Assembly (NCBI GenBank): GCA_016717165.1
Contig: JADKGA010000002.1
Coordinates: 1,488,001-1,552,000, forward strand
DNA: 64,000 nt
Direction of reading: 5' to 3'
Source of the DNA: Candidatus Lutibacillus vidarii
GTDB taxonomy: Bacteria > Actinomycetota > Actinomycetes > Actinomycetales > Dermatophilaceae
Shown piece by piece: positions 8,779 through 17,976 of the stretch. The position numbers and the translations under genes are program-made. The notes beneath the pieces were generated by a model that was not told the origin of the DNA, did no database searches, and saw only the letters and a program-made list of their open reading frames with translations. The first letter of the stretch is position 1. Each line of letters begins with the position of its first letter.

Positions 8779-9672
8779 ATGGCACCCCGAATCGTCCTCG
8801 CCGGCTCGTCCGGGCTCATCGGCAGCGCGCTGTCGGCATACCTCACCGCCCGCGGCGACGAGGTGGTGCGGCTGGTGCGGCGGCCCGCCCGTACCGCTGG
8901 CGAGCTGAGCTGGGACCCGGCCGCGGGGCGGCTCGACGCCGGCGCCCTCCAAGGCGCCGCGGCCGTGGTCAACCTGGCCGGGGCCGGCGTCGGTGACAAG
9001 CGGTGGAGCGAGGACTACAAGGCCCTCATCCGCAGCTCACGCGTCGACACCACGCGCACCCTCGCGCTGGCCGTGGCAGCAACTGGCGAGCCGATCCGGT
9101 TCGTCAACGCGTCGGCCGTGGGGTACTACGGCAGTGACCGGGGCGACGACGTCCTCACCGAGGAGAGCGCGCCTGGTCAGGGCTTTCTCGCCGGGTTGGT
9201 CCGGGACTGGGAAGCAGCGACCGCTCCAGCTGCGGCCTCCGGGGCCCCGGTCGCTCTGGCCCGGACCGGCCTGGTCATGGATGCGACGGGGGGCGCGTTC
9301 GCCCGGCTCGTCCTGTTGACCAAGCTCGGGCTGGGCGGGCCGATCGGGTCAGGGAAGCAGTACTGGCCCTGGATCTCGCTGCACGACGAGGTCCGGGCCC
9401 TGGCGTGGCTCGTCGACCACCCCGAGGTCACTGGCGCGGTCAATGTCGTCGGCCCGGACCCGCTCCGGCAGGCCGCGATCGCCGCGGCGATCGCGGCGCG
9501 GCTCCACCGGCCGCACGTCGTCCCCGCCCCGGCCGCCGCCCTCAAGCTTGTCCTCGGGGAGTTCGCCGACGACGTCCTGGGCAGCCAGCGGGTCATCCCG
9601 GCGCGCCTGGTCGCCAGCGGATTCCGGCACGACCACCCGAGCATCGAGGATGCCGTCGCGGCGATGCTCTAG
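8779..9672 (+). CDS. TIGR01777 family NAD(P)-dependent epimerase
   Basis: A 297-residue extended short-chain dehydrogenase. The Rossmann motif GSSGLIGSAL is at 9-18, SAVGYYG at about 110-116 supplies the family's active-site region, and the PWISLHDEV and NVVGP motifs are typical of the TIGR01777/YfcH family. The reaction is unknown for the family. GGAGGT lies 3-8 bases before the ATG and the gene follows sucB by 18 bp, so it is cotranscribed. This matches the Mycobacterium order dlaT-Rv2216-lipB-lipA. Confidence 0.88.
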   Translation: MAPRIVLAGSSGLIGSALSAYLTARGDEVVRLVRRPARTAGELSWDPAAGRLDAGALQGAAAVVNLAGAGVGDKRWSEDYKALIRSSRVDTTRTLALAVAATGEPIRFVNASAVGYYGSDRGDDVLTEESAPGQGFLAGLVRDWEAATAPAAASGAPVALARTGLVMDATGGAFARLVLLTKLGLGGPIGSGKQYWPWISLHDEVRALAWLVDHPEVTGAVNVVGPDPLRQAAIAAAIAARLHRPHVVPAPAAALKLVLGEFADDVLGSQRVIPARLVASGFRHDHPSIEDAVAAML

Positions 9673-9705
9673 GCCGACCGGACCGCCATCGTCCGCGGGC
9701 CGGGC

Positions 9706-10983
9706 TCAGCCCGTCGGCTCGAGCGGGTCCACCACCTCGACGAGCCGCCACGCCGAGCCGGACCACTGCAGCCCATACTGCAGCGTCCGCCCCACCGTCG
9801 CCGCGACCTCCTGCCTTCCGCGTGGGCCGACGACGGCGTATGCCGAGCGGTCGATGACGGCGTCCAGGACGGCCGATTCGACGGTGGCCGACCGGACCGA
9901 CGCCGAGGTCACGGTGAGGGTCAGGCCCTCGTACCGCGAGCCGGCCGCCACCACCTGGGTGATGAGGGCGCGGTCGGCGCGCCAGGCCGGGGAGTCGGGG
10001 AGCTCCGCCTGGGCCAAGGCGGCCGCGTCGAGAGCGACGACGGCGGCCGTCCGCGCCTCGATGACCCCTTGGAGCACCGATTTGGGGTCCGACCGCAGCA
10101 ACGAGATGGGGTCCTGCGCCGCGCTCGATGAGGCGCTCGATGAGGCGCCCGACGCGGTCGCCGTCCCCGTGGTCGGCCGGGATGACGATCTGGCGGGCCC
10201 GGTCGGGGCCGATGACGTGACAGTCTGCTGCCGCCCTGAGCCGGCCCCCAGTGCCGGTTCCAGGGTTGGCGCGGACGCGTTGGTCGGCGACGCACTCGAT
10301 GGACCGGCCGCATCGGCGCCCCGATGTCCCCACCACACCAGCAGTCCGGCGACCACCGCAAGGAGCAGCGACGCCGCAACGATGATCGGGAAGGGTAGGT
10401 GGGCACTCCCCTGGTCATCCACCGGACCGCTCCGGTGCCGCGCGGCGCCGCGGGTCAGCGCACCCGGCCGCGCCGCCGAGGCGAGCTCGGCCCGGGCCGC
10501 GTCGAGGCGGGCGGCCATGTCGTCCAGCGACAAGGCACCCCCGAGCGCGTCGACGAGGATCGGACCCAGCGCTGGGCCCGCGGTGGTGACGATAGTGGCC
10601 CCCCGACGCGGAGCGGTCGCCGGCCCGATCCGGACCCCAGTCAGTGCGAACCATCCCACGGCCACCAGCCCGGGCACCGTGCTCCCCGAGTCGAGGGTCG
10701 GACCGGGTCGCGCGTACGGCGCCGACGGGCCCAGGACGACGACCGACTCGGGCTCGAGCCGTCCGGGCCGCTCCCCTGCGGCCACCCGGGCTTGCTCTCC
10801 GTGGGCAAGCTCCGCCAGGAGGATGAGGCACTCGGTCGCCGTGACCGTGCGCCCCTGCGCGACGAGCTCGGCCAGGGTGCGCTCCGGCGTGCGTTCCGGG
10901 GTGCCCTCGATGGGCGCGGGCTCCGGCGGGGGCGGCATACCTCCATCTTGGGGCCGGAGGGCGACCGGTGGCTGGTTGTCCAC
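9706..10983 (-). CDS. single-pass membrane protein, kinase-like N-terminal region
   Basis: A 425-residue protein. The N-terminal 200 residues (TATECLILLAELAHGEQARVAAG, then LVAVGWFALTG) recall the C-lobe of bacterial Ser/Thr kinase-like scaffolds but lack catalytic motifs. One transmembrane helix lies at about residues 203-222, followed by a Ser/Thr/Ala-rich external linker (about 225-300) and a folded C-terminal domain. The topology suggests a cell-wall sensor or pseudokinase; that is inference. GTG at 10983 is used; ATG at 10938 is an alternative start. It is divergent from pepE, and two DnaA-box-like sites cover its start. Confidence 0.65.
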   Translation of the reverse strand: MDNQPPVALRPQDGGMPPPPEPAPIEGTPERTPERTLAELVAQGRTVTATECLILLAELAHGEQARVAAGERPGRLEPESVVVLGPSAPYARPGPTLDSGSTVPGLVAVGWFALTGVRIGPATAPRRGATIVTTAGPALGPILVDALGGALSLDDMAARLDAARAELASAARPGALTRGAARHRSGPVDDQGSAHLPFPIIVAASLLLAVVAGLLVWWGHRGADAAGPSSASPTNASAPTLEPALGAGSGRQQTVTSSAPTGPARSSSRPTTGTATASGASSSASSSAAQDPISLLRSDPKSVLQGVIEARTAAVVALDAAALAQAELPDSPAWRADRALITQVVAAGSRYEGLTLTVTSASVRSATVESAVLDAVIDRSAYAVVGPRGRQEVAATVGRTLQYGLQWSGSAWRLVEVVDPLEPTG

Positions 10984-11004
10984 AGGAGGATGTGGTTATC
11001 CACA
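10976..11004 (+). promoter_or_regulatory. two DnaA-box sequences in tandem
   Basis: TTGTCCACA (10976-10984) and TTATCCACA (10996-11004) lie in the same direction with a 20-bp period and share the 13-mer GGTT(G/A)TCCACAGG. Both match actinobacterial or general DnaA-box consensus sequences. They span the start of the minus-strand membrane-protein gene and the gap to pepE. Confidence 0.6.
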
Positions 11005-11029
11005 GGCCAACGATGAGTAGGGTGCCGCA

Positions 11030-11749
11030 ATGGGCGAACCGACGATCCTCGCGACCTCCGGGGGGTACCTCCCCCACCCCCGCCTCAGCTATGCCTTCGG
11101 CCCGATCCTGACGTATGCCGTCGAGCTCTCCGGGGCGCACGGGCGCCGCCCGAGGGTGACCACCGTCGGCACCGCGATGGGGGACCAGCGCCACCGCACC
11201 GCAGACAGCGTTGAGGCCGCTCGTGAGGCCGGCTTCGAGCACACCGACCTTGCGCTGTTCCCGATGCCGAACCTCGACGACATGGAAGGGCATCTCCTCG
11301 CCCAGGACGTCGTCTGGGTCCACGGCGGGTCGGTGGCCAACCTCCTCGCCGTGTGGCGAGTGCACGGGCTCGACGCCGTCCTCCGCCGGGTCTGGCAGTC
11401 CGGGGTCGTTCTGGCCGGCTGCTCCGCCGGCTCGATCTGCTGGTTCAGCGGCGGCACGACCGACTCGTACGGGCCGACCCTGCGACCGGTCACCACGGGC
11501 CTGGGTTTCCTCCCCTATGACAACGGCGTCCACTACGACAGCGAGGCGCAGCGTCGCCCGCTGGTCCACGAGCTCGTCGCCAGTGGCGTCCTGCAGGAGA
11601 CCCACTGCACCGACGACGGCGTCGGGCTGCTCTACCGCGGGACGACGCTCGTCGAGGCAGTCTCTGAGCGCAAGGGTGCAGCGGCCTTTATCGTCCGCCG
11701 GACCGAGAACGGCGTGGAGGAGGAACGGGTCGAGCCTCGGCTTCTCTGA
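11030..11749 (+). CDS. pepE: peptidase E-like (S51) protein
   Basis: A 239-residue S51-type peptidase of the class I glutamine-amidotransferase-like fold. The nucleophile elbow is GCSAGSICWF with Ser132, preceded by the WVHGGSVANLL strand-loop. Known members cleave Asp-X dipeptides; activity here is inferred. The start is leaderless: TAGGGT (11018-11023) ends 6 bases before the ATG. The gene stands alone, convergent with the oxidoreductase gene. Confidence 0.85.
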   Translation: MGEPTILATSGGYLPHPRLSYAFGPILTYAVELSGAHGRRPRVTTVGTAMGDQRHRTADSVEAAREAGFEHTDLALFPMPNLDDMEGHLLAQDVVWVHGGSVANLLAVWRVHGLDAVLRRVWQSGVVLAGCSAGSICWFSGGTTDSYGPTLRPVTTGLGFLPYDNGVHYDSEAQRRPLVHELVASGVLQETHCTDDGVGLLYRGTTLVEAVSERKGAAAFIVRRTENGVEEERVEPRLL

Positions 11750-11782
11750 CCGGCCCGTCGCTGGCCCGGCCGGTCGGCGACG

Positions 11783-12814
11783 TCAGGACGGCGTGACGAC
11801 GTCGACCACCGTGGCGGTCGCCGAGCTCACCCGGGCCGCATCGAGGACCGCGAGGACGTGCACCGCGTCACGCGGGTCCACCGGCATCGCCGCCTGCGGG
11901 TCCAGTGCCGCCAGCGCGGCAGCCACGGAGCGGTAGAAGTCCGCCGGGTCGGCGTGCTGAGCCGGCACCGGCTCGCGGTCGTCGGCGCCGCGGATCAGCC
12001 AGCCATGGTGACCGTCGAGGTCGGCGAGGTCCCCCAAGGCATGCTCCTGCCCGCTCGCCGTGGCCAGCAGGTATGCCGCCTCACGGCCGAGCAGCCGCAG
12101 GCGTGGCCCCGGTGCCGCGCTGAGCGACGTGGCACCCACGTGGGTGAGCATCCCGGACCCGTGATGCAGCGCGAGGAAGGCATCGTCGTCGGAGACCGTG
12201 CTCCGCGAGGCGACCTCGGCATACACCCTGACCACCGGACCGAAGAGGAGAACGGCCTGGTCGACGAGGTGGGTGTGCAGGTCGAGCATGATCCCGCCGC
12301 CCTCCTGCCAGGGCGCCTCCTCGCGCCAGCGGCGTCGGGGCACCGGCCGCCAGCGTTCCCAGCGGAGCTCGGCCCGGAACGGCTGGCCGACCAGGCCCGA
12401 GGCGAGGACGTGCGAGATGGTGGCGAACTCCGGGTCGTACCGGCGGTTCTGGAAGACCGTGAGCGGCACCCCAGCGGCCTTGGCGGCGGCCACCGCGGCC
12501 GCGGCGCTGCGGGCGTCGACCGCCAGCGGCTTGTCGACGACGACCGGTCGCCTGGCCGCCACGCACTGGCCGACCTGGTCAGCGTGCACCCCGCTCGGGG
12601 AGGCCAGCACGACGACGTCGATATCGTCCCGCTCAAGCATCGCGCTGAGGTCGGGGACGACCGCGACGCGATGTTCGGCGCGGGCCGCGTCGGCGCGCTC
12701 GGCGTTGCGGGTGGCCACCGCCGCCATGGTGAGGCCCGCGGCTCGGATCAGCGGCGCATGGATATCCCGGCCCGCCATACCGTAACCGACGAGGCCGACC
12801 CGGACGGCGGTCAC
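11783..12814 (-). CDS. Gfo/Idh/MocA family oxidoreductase
   Basis: A 343-residue NAD(P)-dependent oxidoreductase. The N-terminal Rossmann domain has GLVGYGMAG (7-15) and the family lysine in VDKPLAV (K95), the usual EKP motif with Asp in place of Glu. The C-terminal domain contains GGGIMLDLHTHLVDQ, which carries the catalytic-type Asp/His. The substrate, probably a sugar or polyol, is unknown. The GTG overlaps the MMPL stop codon as GTGA, so the two genes are translationally coupled. Confidence 0.88.
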   Translation of the reverse strand: MTAVRVGLVGYGMAGRDIHAPLIRAAGLTMAAVATRNAERADAARAEHRVAVVPDLSAMLERDDIDVVVLASPSGVHADQVGQCVAARRPVVVDKPLAVDARSAAAAVAAAKAAGVPLTVFQNRRYDPEFATISHVLASGLVGQPFRAELRWERWRPVPRRRWREEAPWQEGGGIMLDLHTHLVDQAVLLFGPVVRVYAEVASRSTVSDDDAFLALHHGSGMLTHVGATSLSAAPGPRLRLLGREAAYLLATASGQEHALGDLADLDGHHGWLIRGADDREPVPAQHADPADFYRSVAAALAALDPQAAMPVDPRDAVHVLAVLDAARVSSATATVVDVVTPS

Positions 12815-15087
12815 GGCCCCGCGCCCACCAGTGCCGCGGGTTCCTCGCGCGGCTCGGCAGACTCACGCCACAGGGCCGACGGCCACCACGTCCGCGCGCC
12901 GATGTCGTAGGCCAGGGCAGGGACGAGCAGGCTGCGGACCACGAGAGTGTCGAGGAGCACCCCGAAGGCGACGAGGAAGGCGATCTGGACGAGGAAGAGG
13001 ATCGGGAGGACGGCCAGCGCCGAGAAGGTCGACGCGAGGACGACACCGGCGCTGGTGATGACCCCGCCGGTCACCGCGAGACCGACGAGGATCCCGGGGC
13101 GGGTGCGGCGCTGGAGAGTCTCCTCGCGAACCCGCGTCATGAGGAAGATCGAGTAGTCGATGCCGAGCGCCACGAGAAAGACGAAGGCGTACAGCGGCGT
13201 CGCGGGGTCGGACCCCGGGAACCCGAGGACGTGGTTGAAGATGAGCGCCGCCGTTCCGACCGTCGCCGCGAACGAGATGACATTGGCGAGGACCAGGACC
13301 ACAGGGGCGACCAGCGACCTGAGCAGCAGCGCGAGGACGATGAAGATGACCAGGAGGATCGCGGGGATGATCGTCCGCAGGTCGCGGTTGCTCGCGTCCC
13401 GCACGTCGACATCGGTCGCGGTGGCACCCCCGACGAGCGCCTCTGGGGTCACCGCGTCGAGCGAGCTGCGCAGGGCCACAACGACATCCTGCGCCCCGGC
13501 GCTGTCGGCGGCCTCCACCAGGGTTGCCTGGATGAGGACGCGGCCGTCGACGACCGTGGGGGGCACCCCGTGCACCGTTCCGACGGTGACGTCCTTGATG
13601 CCCTGGGTGGCGGCAGCGGCATCGGCGACGGCCTGGGCCTTGGCCTCCGGAGCAACGATGACGACAGGGGACCCGGACCCGGCCGGGAAGTGCCGGGCGA
13701 GCACCTCCTGGCCGGTCACCGAGTCGACCTTGGTGAGGAAGAGGTCCGAGGTCGACACCCCGGAGGCCCGGAAGGTCGTCGCGAAGCCGGCGAGAGCGAC
13801 CATGACGACGGCGGTGACGACCCAGACCCGGCGCGGGTGCGCCCCGACCAAGCGGGCCACCCGACCCCAGATGCCGCGGTCGAGCGCCGAGTCGATGGTG
13901 TGGACGTGGTCCAGGCGCGGGGTGCGCGGCCAGAACACCCGTCGGCCCCAGAACACCAGGGCGAGCGGGAGGAAGGTCAGCGTGGCGACGAGGGCGCCGG
14001 CGATGCCGATCGCCCCCACCGGCCCGAGCCCGCGGGTGCTCCCCAGGGACGACAAGGTGAGGCAGAGCAGCCCGAGGATGACCGTCACGGCGCTCGCGCC
14101 GACCGGGGGCAGCACGGCGCGCCACGCGCGGCGCATCGCGACCCAGGCGTTCTCCTCGTCGTGCAGCTCCTCCCGGTAGCGCGCCACCAACAAGAGCGCA
14201 TAGTCGGTGGCCGCCCCGACGACGAGGATCGAGAGGATGCCCTGGCTCTGGCCGTTGAGCTCGATGGTCCCGTTCTTCGCCAGCGGGTAGACCACGAGGG
14301 CGGCCAGGGAGAGGCCGAGAGCGGCGCTGGCGAGCACGGTGAACGGGAGGATCACGCTGCGGTAGACGATGAGAAGGATGACGAAGACGACGCCCAGCGC
14401 GACGATGAGCAAGATGCCGTCGATCCCGCCGAAGGCGGTGATGAAGTCGGCGAGGAAGCCGCCGGCCCCGGTGAGATAGGACGTGAGGCCCAGCGGGGCC
14501 AGCGTGGTCTTCGCCTCAGCCTTGATCGCCTCCGCCGCGAGGAAGAGGACCGTCTCCTTGCCGATGGTGTCGGTGAGCCGCTCCGCCTTCGCGGTCACCG
14601 GGATGAGGACGGCTTTGCCGTCCTGGCTCGGCAGGGCGGCCGCCGGTGCGGCGATGAGATAGGACCCCAGCGTCTCCGACGACCCGTCGACGATCGGCCG
14701 GTTCGGCAAAGCCGCGAGGAACGCGGTGATCGCAGCCCGGTCGGCCTCCGTGAGGCCGGAGTCCCGCTCCACGACGACGAGATAGGGCAGCCCGTCCGGG
14801 CCGGTGGAGAACTTCTTCGCCATCTCGTTGACCGTGGTGGACTCGGCTGACTTGGGCAGGAAGTTGGCATTGTCATTCTGCTGCACCTCGGAGAGCCGAC
14901 CCACCAGCGCTCCGCCCACGCCGCCGATCCCCCCGAAGAGCACCAGAGCCAGGACACCGAAGACGAGCCGCCGACCCAGGCTGAAGCCGTCGGCGCGTGA
15001 GGCGCGGCCGAGACGCAGCCACGCGCCCGTCCCGAGCTTGGCTCGGCGGTGACCAGCGCGGGGGTGGGGCGGGTTCGAGTCGGACAT
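12811..15087 (-). CDS. MMPL/RND-type membrane transporter
   Basis: A 758-residue transporter with about twelve membrane helices. The first helix is at about 37-60 of the frame starting MSDSNPPHP, followed by a large external loop (about 60-200). A helix block, a second large external loop (about 390-520) and a second block of five or six helices follow. These two repeats are the MMPL arrangement. In actinobacteria such proteins export lipids or act as proton-driven efflux pumps. The ATG at 15087 is supported by AGAAGAGGTG upstream; a TAGAGT box lies about 40 bases upstream. It is divergent from lipB, with a perfect 16-bp palindrome between them. Confidence 0.9.
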   Translation of the reverse strand: MSDSNPPHPRAGHRRAKLGTGAWLRLGRASRADGFSLGRRLVFGVLALVLFGGIGGVGGALVGRLSEVQQNDNANFLPKSAESTTVNEMAKKFSTGPDGLPYLVVVERDSGLTEADRAAITAFLAALPNRPIVDGSSETLGSYLIAAPAAALPSQDGKAVLIPVTAKAERLTDTIGKETVLFLAAEAIKAEAKTTLAPLGLTSYLTGAGGFLADFITAFGGIDGILLIVALGVVFVILLIVYRSVILPFTVLASAALGLSLAALVVYPLAKNGTIELNGQSQGILSILVVGAATDYALLLVARYREELHDEENAWVAMRRAWRAVLPPVGASAVTVILGLLCLTLSSLGSTRGLGPVGAIGIAGALVATLTFLPLALVFWGRRVFWPRTPRLDHVHTIDSALDRGIWGRVARLVGAHPRRVWVVTAVVMVALAGFATTFRASGVSTSDLFLTKVDSVTGQEVLARHFPAGSGSPVVIVAPEAKAQAVADAAAATQGIKDVTVGTVHGVPPTVVDGRVLIQATLVEAADSAGAQDVVVALRSSLDAVTPEALVGGATATDVDVRDASNRDLRTIIPAILLVIFIVLALLLRSLVAPVVLVLANVISFAATVGTAALIFNHVLGFPGSDPATPLYAFVFLVALGIDYSIFLMTRVREETLQRRTRPGILVGLAVTGGVITSAGVVLASTFSALAVLPILFLVQIAFLVAFGVLLDTLVVRSLLVPALAYDIGARTWWPSALWRESAEPREEPAALVGAGP

Positions 15088-15137
15088 CAGCACCTCTTCT
15101 CGACGGGGGCGTCGGCTAACTCTAGACATATGACACC

Positions 15138-15153
15138 GGTACGCCGGCGTACC
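15138..15153. promoter_or_regulatory. 16-bp palindrome, candidate operator
   Basis: GGTACGCCGGCGTACC is a perfect palindrome between the divergent MMPL gene and lipB. It overlaps the lipB TACCCT box (15150-15155). The position suits a repressor acting on one or both genes; no TetR- or MarR-like regulator is encoded beside it. Confidence 0.5.
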
Positions 15154-15162
15154 CTCTCACCC

Positions 15163-15825
15163 ATGAACAGACTCGACCTGGTCCGCCTCGGGCCGGGGCT
15201 CCAGGACTACGAACGGACCTGGGACCTCCAGCGGGAGATCCACGCCCAGGTGGTCGCCCGGACCCGCGACGATGTCGTGCTCCTCCTCGAGCACGCCCCC
15301 GTCTACACCGCGGGCCGGCGGACCGAGCCGCACGAACGCCCCCTCGACGGGACACCGGTCGTCGACGTCGACCGCGGCGGGAAGATCACCTGGCACGGGC
15401 CGGGCCAGCTCGTCGGCTACCCGATCGTCCACCTCCCCCTGCCGATCAACGTCGTCGCCCACGTCCGGCGGCTCGAGGAGGTCATGATTCGCGCCTGCGC
15501 CGACCTCGGCGTGGCGACGACCCGGGTCGAGGGGCGTAGCGGCGTCTGGGTGCTCGCCGATGAGCACGGCCCGGACCGCAAGCTCGGCGCCATCGGGGTC
15601 CGGGTGAGCCGCACCGTGACCACGCACGGCTTCGCGCTCAACGCCTGCTGCGACCTTGGCTGGGCCGCGACGATCATCCCCTGCGGGATCGTCGGCGCCG
15701 GAGTCAGCTCGCTGAGCCGTGAGCTGGGCCGCACCGTCACCGTCGACGAGGTCACTCCCCTCGTCGAGCGGCATCTGCTCGACGTGCTCGCCCCGGTGAG
15801 CGCGGCGGCGGCTCAGGCCAGCTGA
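15163..15825 (+). CDS. lipB: lipoyl(octanoyl) transferase
   Basis: A 220-residue enzyme that moves octanoyl from acyl carrier protein to lipoyl domains, the first step of lipoate assembly before LipA. It shows the substrate-binding RGGKITWHGPGQLVGYPI (71-88), the catalytic lysine K140 in RKLGAIGV and the acyl-accepting C174 in IIPCGI. Targets would include SucB in this window. The start is leaderless: TACCCT (15150-15155) is 7 bases before the ATG. The lipA gene lies 2.2 kb downstream, separated by an ABC exporter pair. Confidence 0.95.
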   Translation: MNRLDLVRLGPGLQDYERTWDLQREIHAQVVARTRDDVVLLLEHAPVYTAGRRTEPHERPLDGTPVVDVDRGGKITWHGPGQLVGYPIVHLPLPINVVAHVRRLEEVMIRACADLGVATTRVEGRSGVWVLADEHGPDRKLGAIGVRVSRTVTTHGFALNACCDLGWAATIIPCGIVGAGVSSLSRELGRTVTVDEVTPLVERHLLDVLAPVSAAAAQAS

Positions 15826-15954
15826 CCGGCATACCTGCTGTGGCCTGCCTCTGAAGCGGGATGCGCGACCGGCAACCCATGCCGACAGGCGTGTCGGAGG
15901 GGGCGGGGAGGACCCGGCCGTCCTAGGGTCGTGACAGCCGAGAAGGGAGCAGCC

Positions 15955-16920
15955 GTGTCAGGGGCACCTGCGATCGAGACCTCAGGTCTGCGCAAGACCT
16001 ACCGCACTCGGCGGGGCCGCCAGGTCGCCGTCCAAGGGCTCGACCTGCACGTCCCGGCCGGTGGAGTGCACGGCTTCCTGGGCCCGAACGGGTCCGGCAA
16101 GACCACCTCGATCCGGATGCTCCTCGGGCTGATCAACGCCGACTCCGGGACGATGACGATCTTCGGCCACCCGGTCCCCGACGACCTCCCGGCCGTCATC
16201 GACAGGGTCGGCGCCATCGTGGAGTCGCCGAAGTTCTTCCCCGCGTTCTCCGGCCGGACCAACCTCGAGCTCCTCGCCGGTGCGATCGGCGCGCCGAAGA
16301 GCCGCGTGGGCGAGGTGCTGGAGGCCACCCATCTGGCCGACCGGGCGAAGGACCACTACGCGGCATACTCGCTCGGCATGAAGCAGCGGCTGGCCGTCGC
16401 GGCGACCCTGCTGAAGGACCCTGACCTGCTCATCTTCGACGAGCCGACCAACGGCCTCGACCCAGCCGGGATCCGCGAGGTCCGTGACACGATGCGCGAC
16501 CTGGGCCAACGGGGCAAGACCGTGCTCGTGAGCAGCCATATCCTCGCCGAGGTCGAACAGGTCGCCGACACGGTGTCGATCATCGGGCGAGGTCACCTGC
16601 TCGCGTCCGGGTCGGTCTCGGCCATCCTGGGCTCGCAAGGAACGACCGTCGTCCGGGTGGGGGTCAGCGAGCCCGACCGGGCCGCGACCCTGCTCGCCTA
16701 TGAGGGCTGGACCACCCGACGCGAGGGCACCCATCTGGTCGTCGAGGGCGCGAGCGACCCCGCGGCAGTGACCCGAGCCCTCGCCCTGGCCGGCCTCTAC
16801 GTCCACGAGCTCACCCCGGTCGTCCCGGACCTGGAGTCGGTCTTCCTCGACCTCACGACCCACGAACAGCTCGGCGCCCCGCCGACGTCACGCGCGAGCC
16901 GATGGGGAGGCCGGAAATGA
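15955..16920 (+). CDS. ABC transporter ATP-binding protein
   Basis: A 321-residue ATPase of the drug/antibiotic exporter type. Walker A is GPNGSGKTT, the signature SLGMKQRL replaces canonical LSGGQ, and Walker B is LLIFDEPTNGLDP followed by the switch His in SSHIL. A C-terminal tail of about 90 residues after the NBD is usual for this group. GAAGGGAG is about 7 bases before the GTG, and a TAGGGT box (15924-15929) lies upstream, so this gene has a leader, unlike its neighbours. The permease overlaps its stop as ATGA. Confidence 0.9.
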   Translation: MSGAPAIETSGLRKTYRTRRGRQVAVQGLDLHVPAGGVHGFLGPNGSGKTTSIRMLLGLINADSGTMTIFGHPVPDDLPAVIDRVGAIVESPKFFPAFSGRTNLELLAGAIGAPKSRVGEVLEATHLADRAKDHYAAYSLGMKQRLAVAATLLKDPDLLIFDEPTNGLDPAGIREVRDTMRDLGQRGKTVLVSSHILAEVEQVADTVSIIGRGHLLASGSVSAILGSQGTTVVRVGVSEPDRAATLLAYEGWTTRREGTHLVVEGASDPAAVTRALALAGLYVHELTPVVPDLESVFLDLTTHEQLGAPPTSRASRWGGRK

Positions 16921-17912
16921 TGCGGCTGCTCGTGGTGGAGACCCGGCGGCTATGGCTGCGCCGGCTCACCTGGTTCACTCTGTTCGCGGGGCTGCTCGTC
17001 ATCGGGCTGACGGGCGTCGCGACCTGGCAGCAGGCCCAGCCGGTCAGCGCGGCGGAGCAGGCTCAGAGCGACAACGACTACCAGCAAGCCCTCAAGGACT
17101 GGCAGGCCAACGGCGAGCAGATGCTCAAGGACTGCCTCCAGCAGCAGGCCGAGGCGCAGAAGACCGACCCGAAGGCAGACTTCCAGTGCCAGGCGGCCAA
17201 CCAGGCGCCCCAGCGCGAGTGGTTCGGCCGGCAGCCCCCCAGCTTCCTCGAGATCGCTCAGAACACGACGCGCAACGCGGCGCTGACTGTCGGATTCCTC
17301 GTCTTCCTCATCGGCGCGAGCGCGGTGGCAGCGGAGTTCACCACCGGCGCCATCGGCACCTGGCTGACCTTCGAACCGCGCCGGCTCCGCGTCCTGACGA
17401 GCAAGCTCGTCGCCACCGGCGTGACCGGCTTCCTCGCGAGCGCCGCACTAGTCGCCCTGCTCGTCGGGACGACCTACGCGATCAGCCGGTATGCCGGCAC
17501 CGTGGGAGCACTTCCCTCCGACGGGTTGCGCGCCCTTGGGCTCCTGACGCTGCGAGTCACGGCAGCTGCCACTCTGGCGGGCCTCGTGGGGGCCAGTCTT
17601 GGGGCGCTGACCCGGCATACCGGCGCTGCTATCGCCGTAGCCCTCGGCTACGCCGTGGCCATCGAGGGCTTCGTCCGCGCGTGGAAGCCCGAGCTGGCTC
17701 CCTTCCTCGTCGACCCGAACCTCAACGCGTGGATCGGTGGGCAGTCCACCTACTCGGTGCCGCTGTGTTCCACCAACGCCGAGGGCTTCTATTCCTGCAC
17801 ATATGTCGAGCACACCCTCTGGCAGGCCGACGGCGCGCGCTTCGGCGGGATTGTCGTTGCCCTGCTCATCCTCGTCGCGCTGTGGGCCTTCCGGCAGCGC
17901 GACGTCACCTGA
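16917..17912 (+). CDS. ABC transporter permease
   Basis: A 331-residue membrane protein with about six helices. The first helix (about 18-36) is followed by an unusually long Gln-rich external loop (about 37-125) containing two Cys, then five further helices. It pairs with the preceding ATPase to form an exporter; the substrate is unknown. ATG at 16917 overlaps the ATPase stop (ATGA) and GGGGAGG lies upstream; ATG at 16920 is an alternative. Confidence 0.87.
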   Translation: MMRLLVVETRRLWLRRLTWFTLFAGLLVIGLTGVATWQQAQPVSAAEQAQSDNDYQQALKDWQANGEQMLKDCLQQQAEAQKTDPKADFQCQAANQAPQREWFGRQPPSFLEIAQNTTRNAALTVGFLVFLIGASAVAAEFTTGAIGTWLTFEPRRLRVLTSKLVATGVTGFLASAALVALLVGTTYAISRYAGTVGALPSDGLRALGLLTLRVTAAATLAGLVGASLGALTRHTGAAIAVALGYAVAIEGFVRAWKPELAPFLVDPNLNAWIGGQSTYSVPLCSTNAEGFYSCTYVEHTLWQADGARFGGIVVALLILVALWAFRQRDVT

Positions 17913-17976
17913 GCCTTGGGCGGCGCAGGCCTGGTCACCAGGTCATCGGGCCCGACCCGGCGGGTAGTCTGACCGG

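Noticed and set aside
5413..8952. Very long open frame antisense to lpdA and sucB
   Set aside because: It is Gly/Arg/Asp-rich with no recognisable domain and lies opposite two well-supported enzymes; it is a by-product of high GC.
10976..11004. Chromosome origin suggested by DnaA boxes
   Set aside because: Only two boxes, no AT-rich unwinding element and no dnaA, dnaN or gyrase genes nearby.
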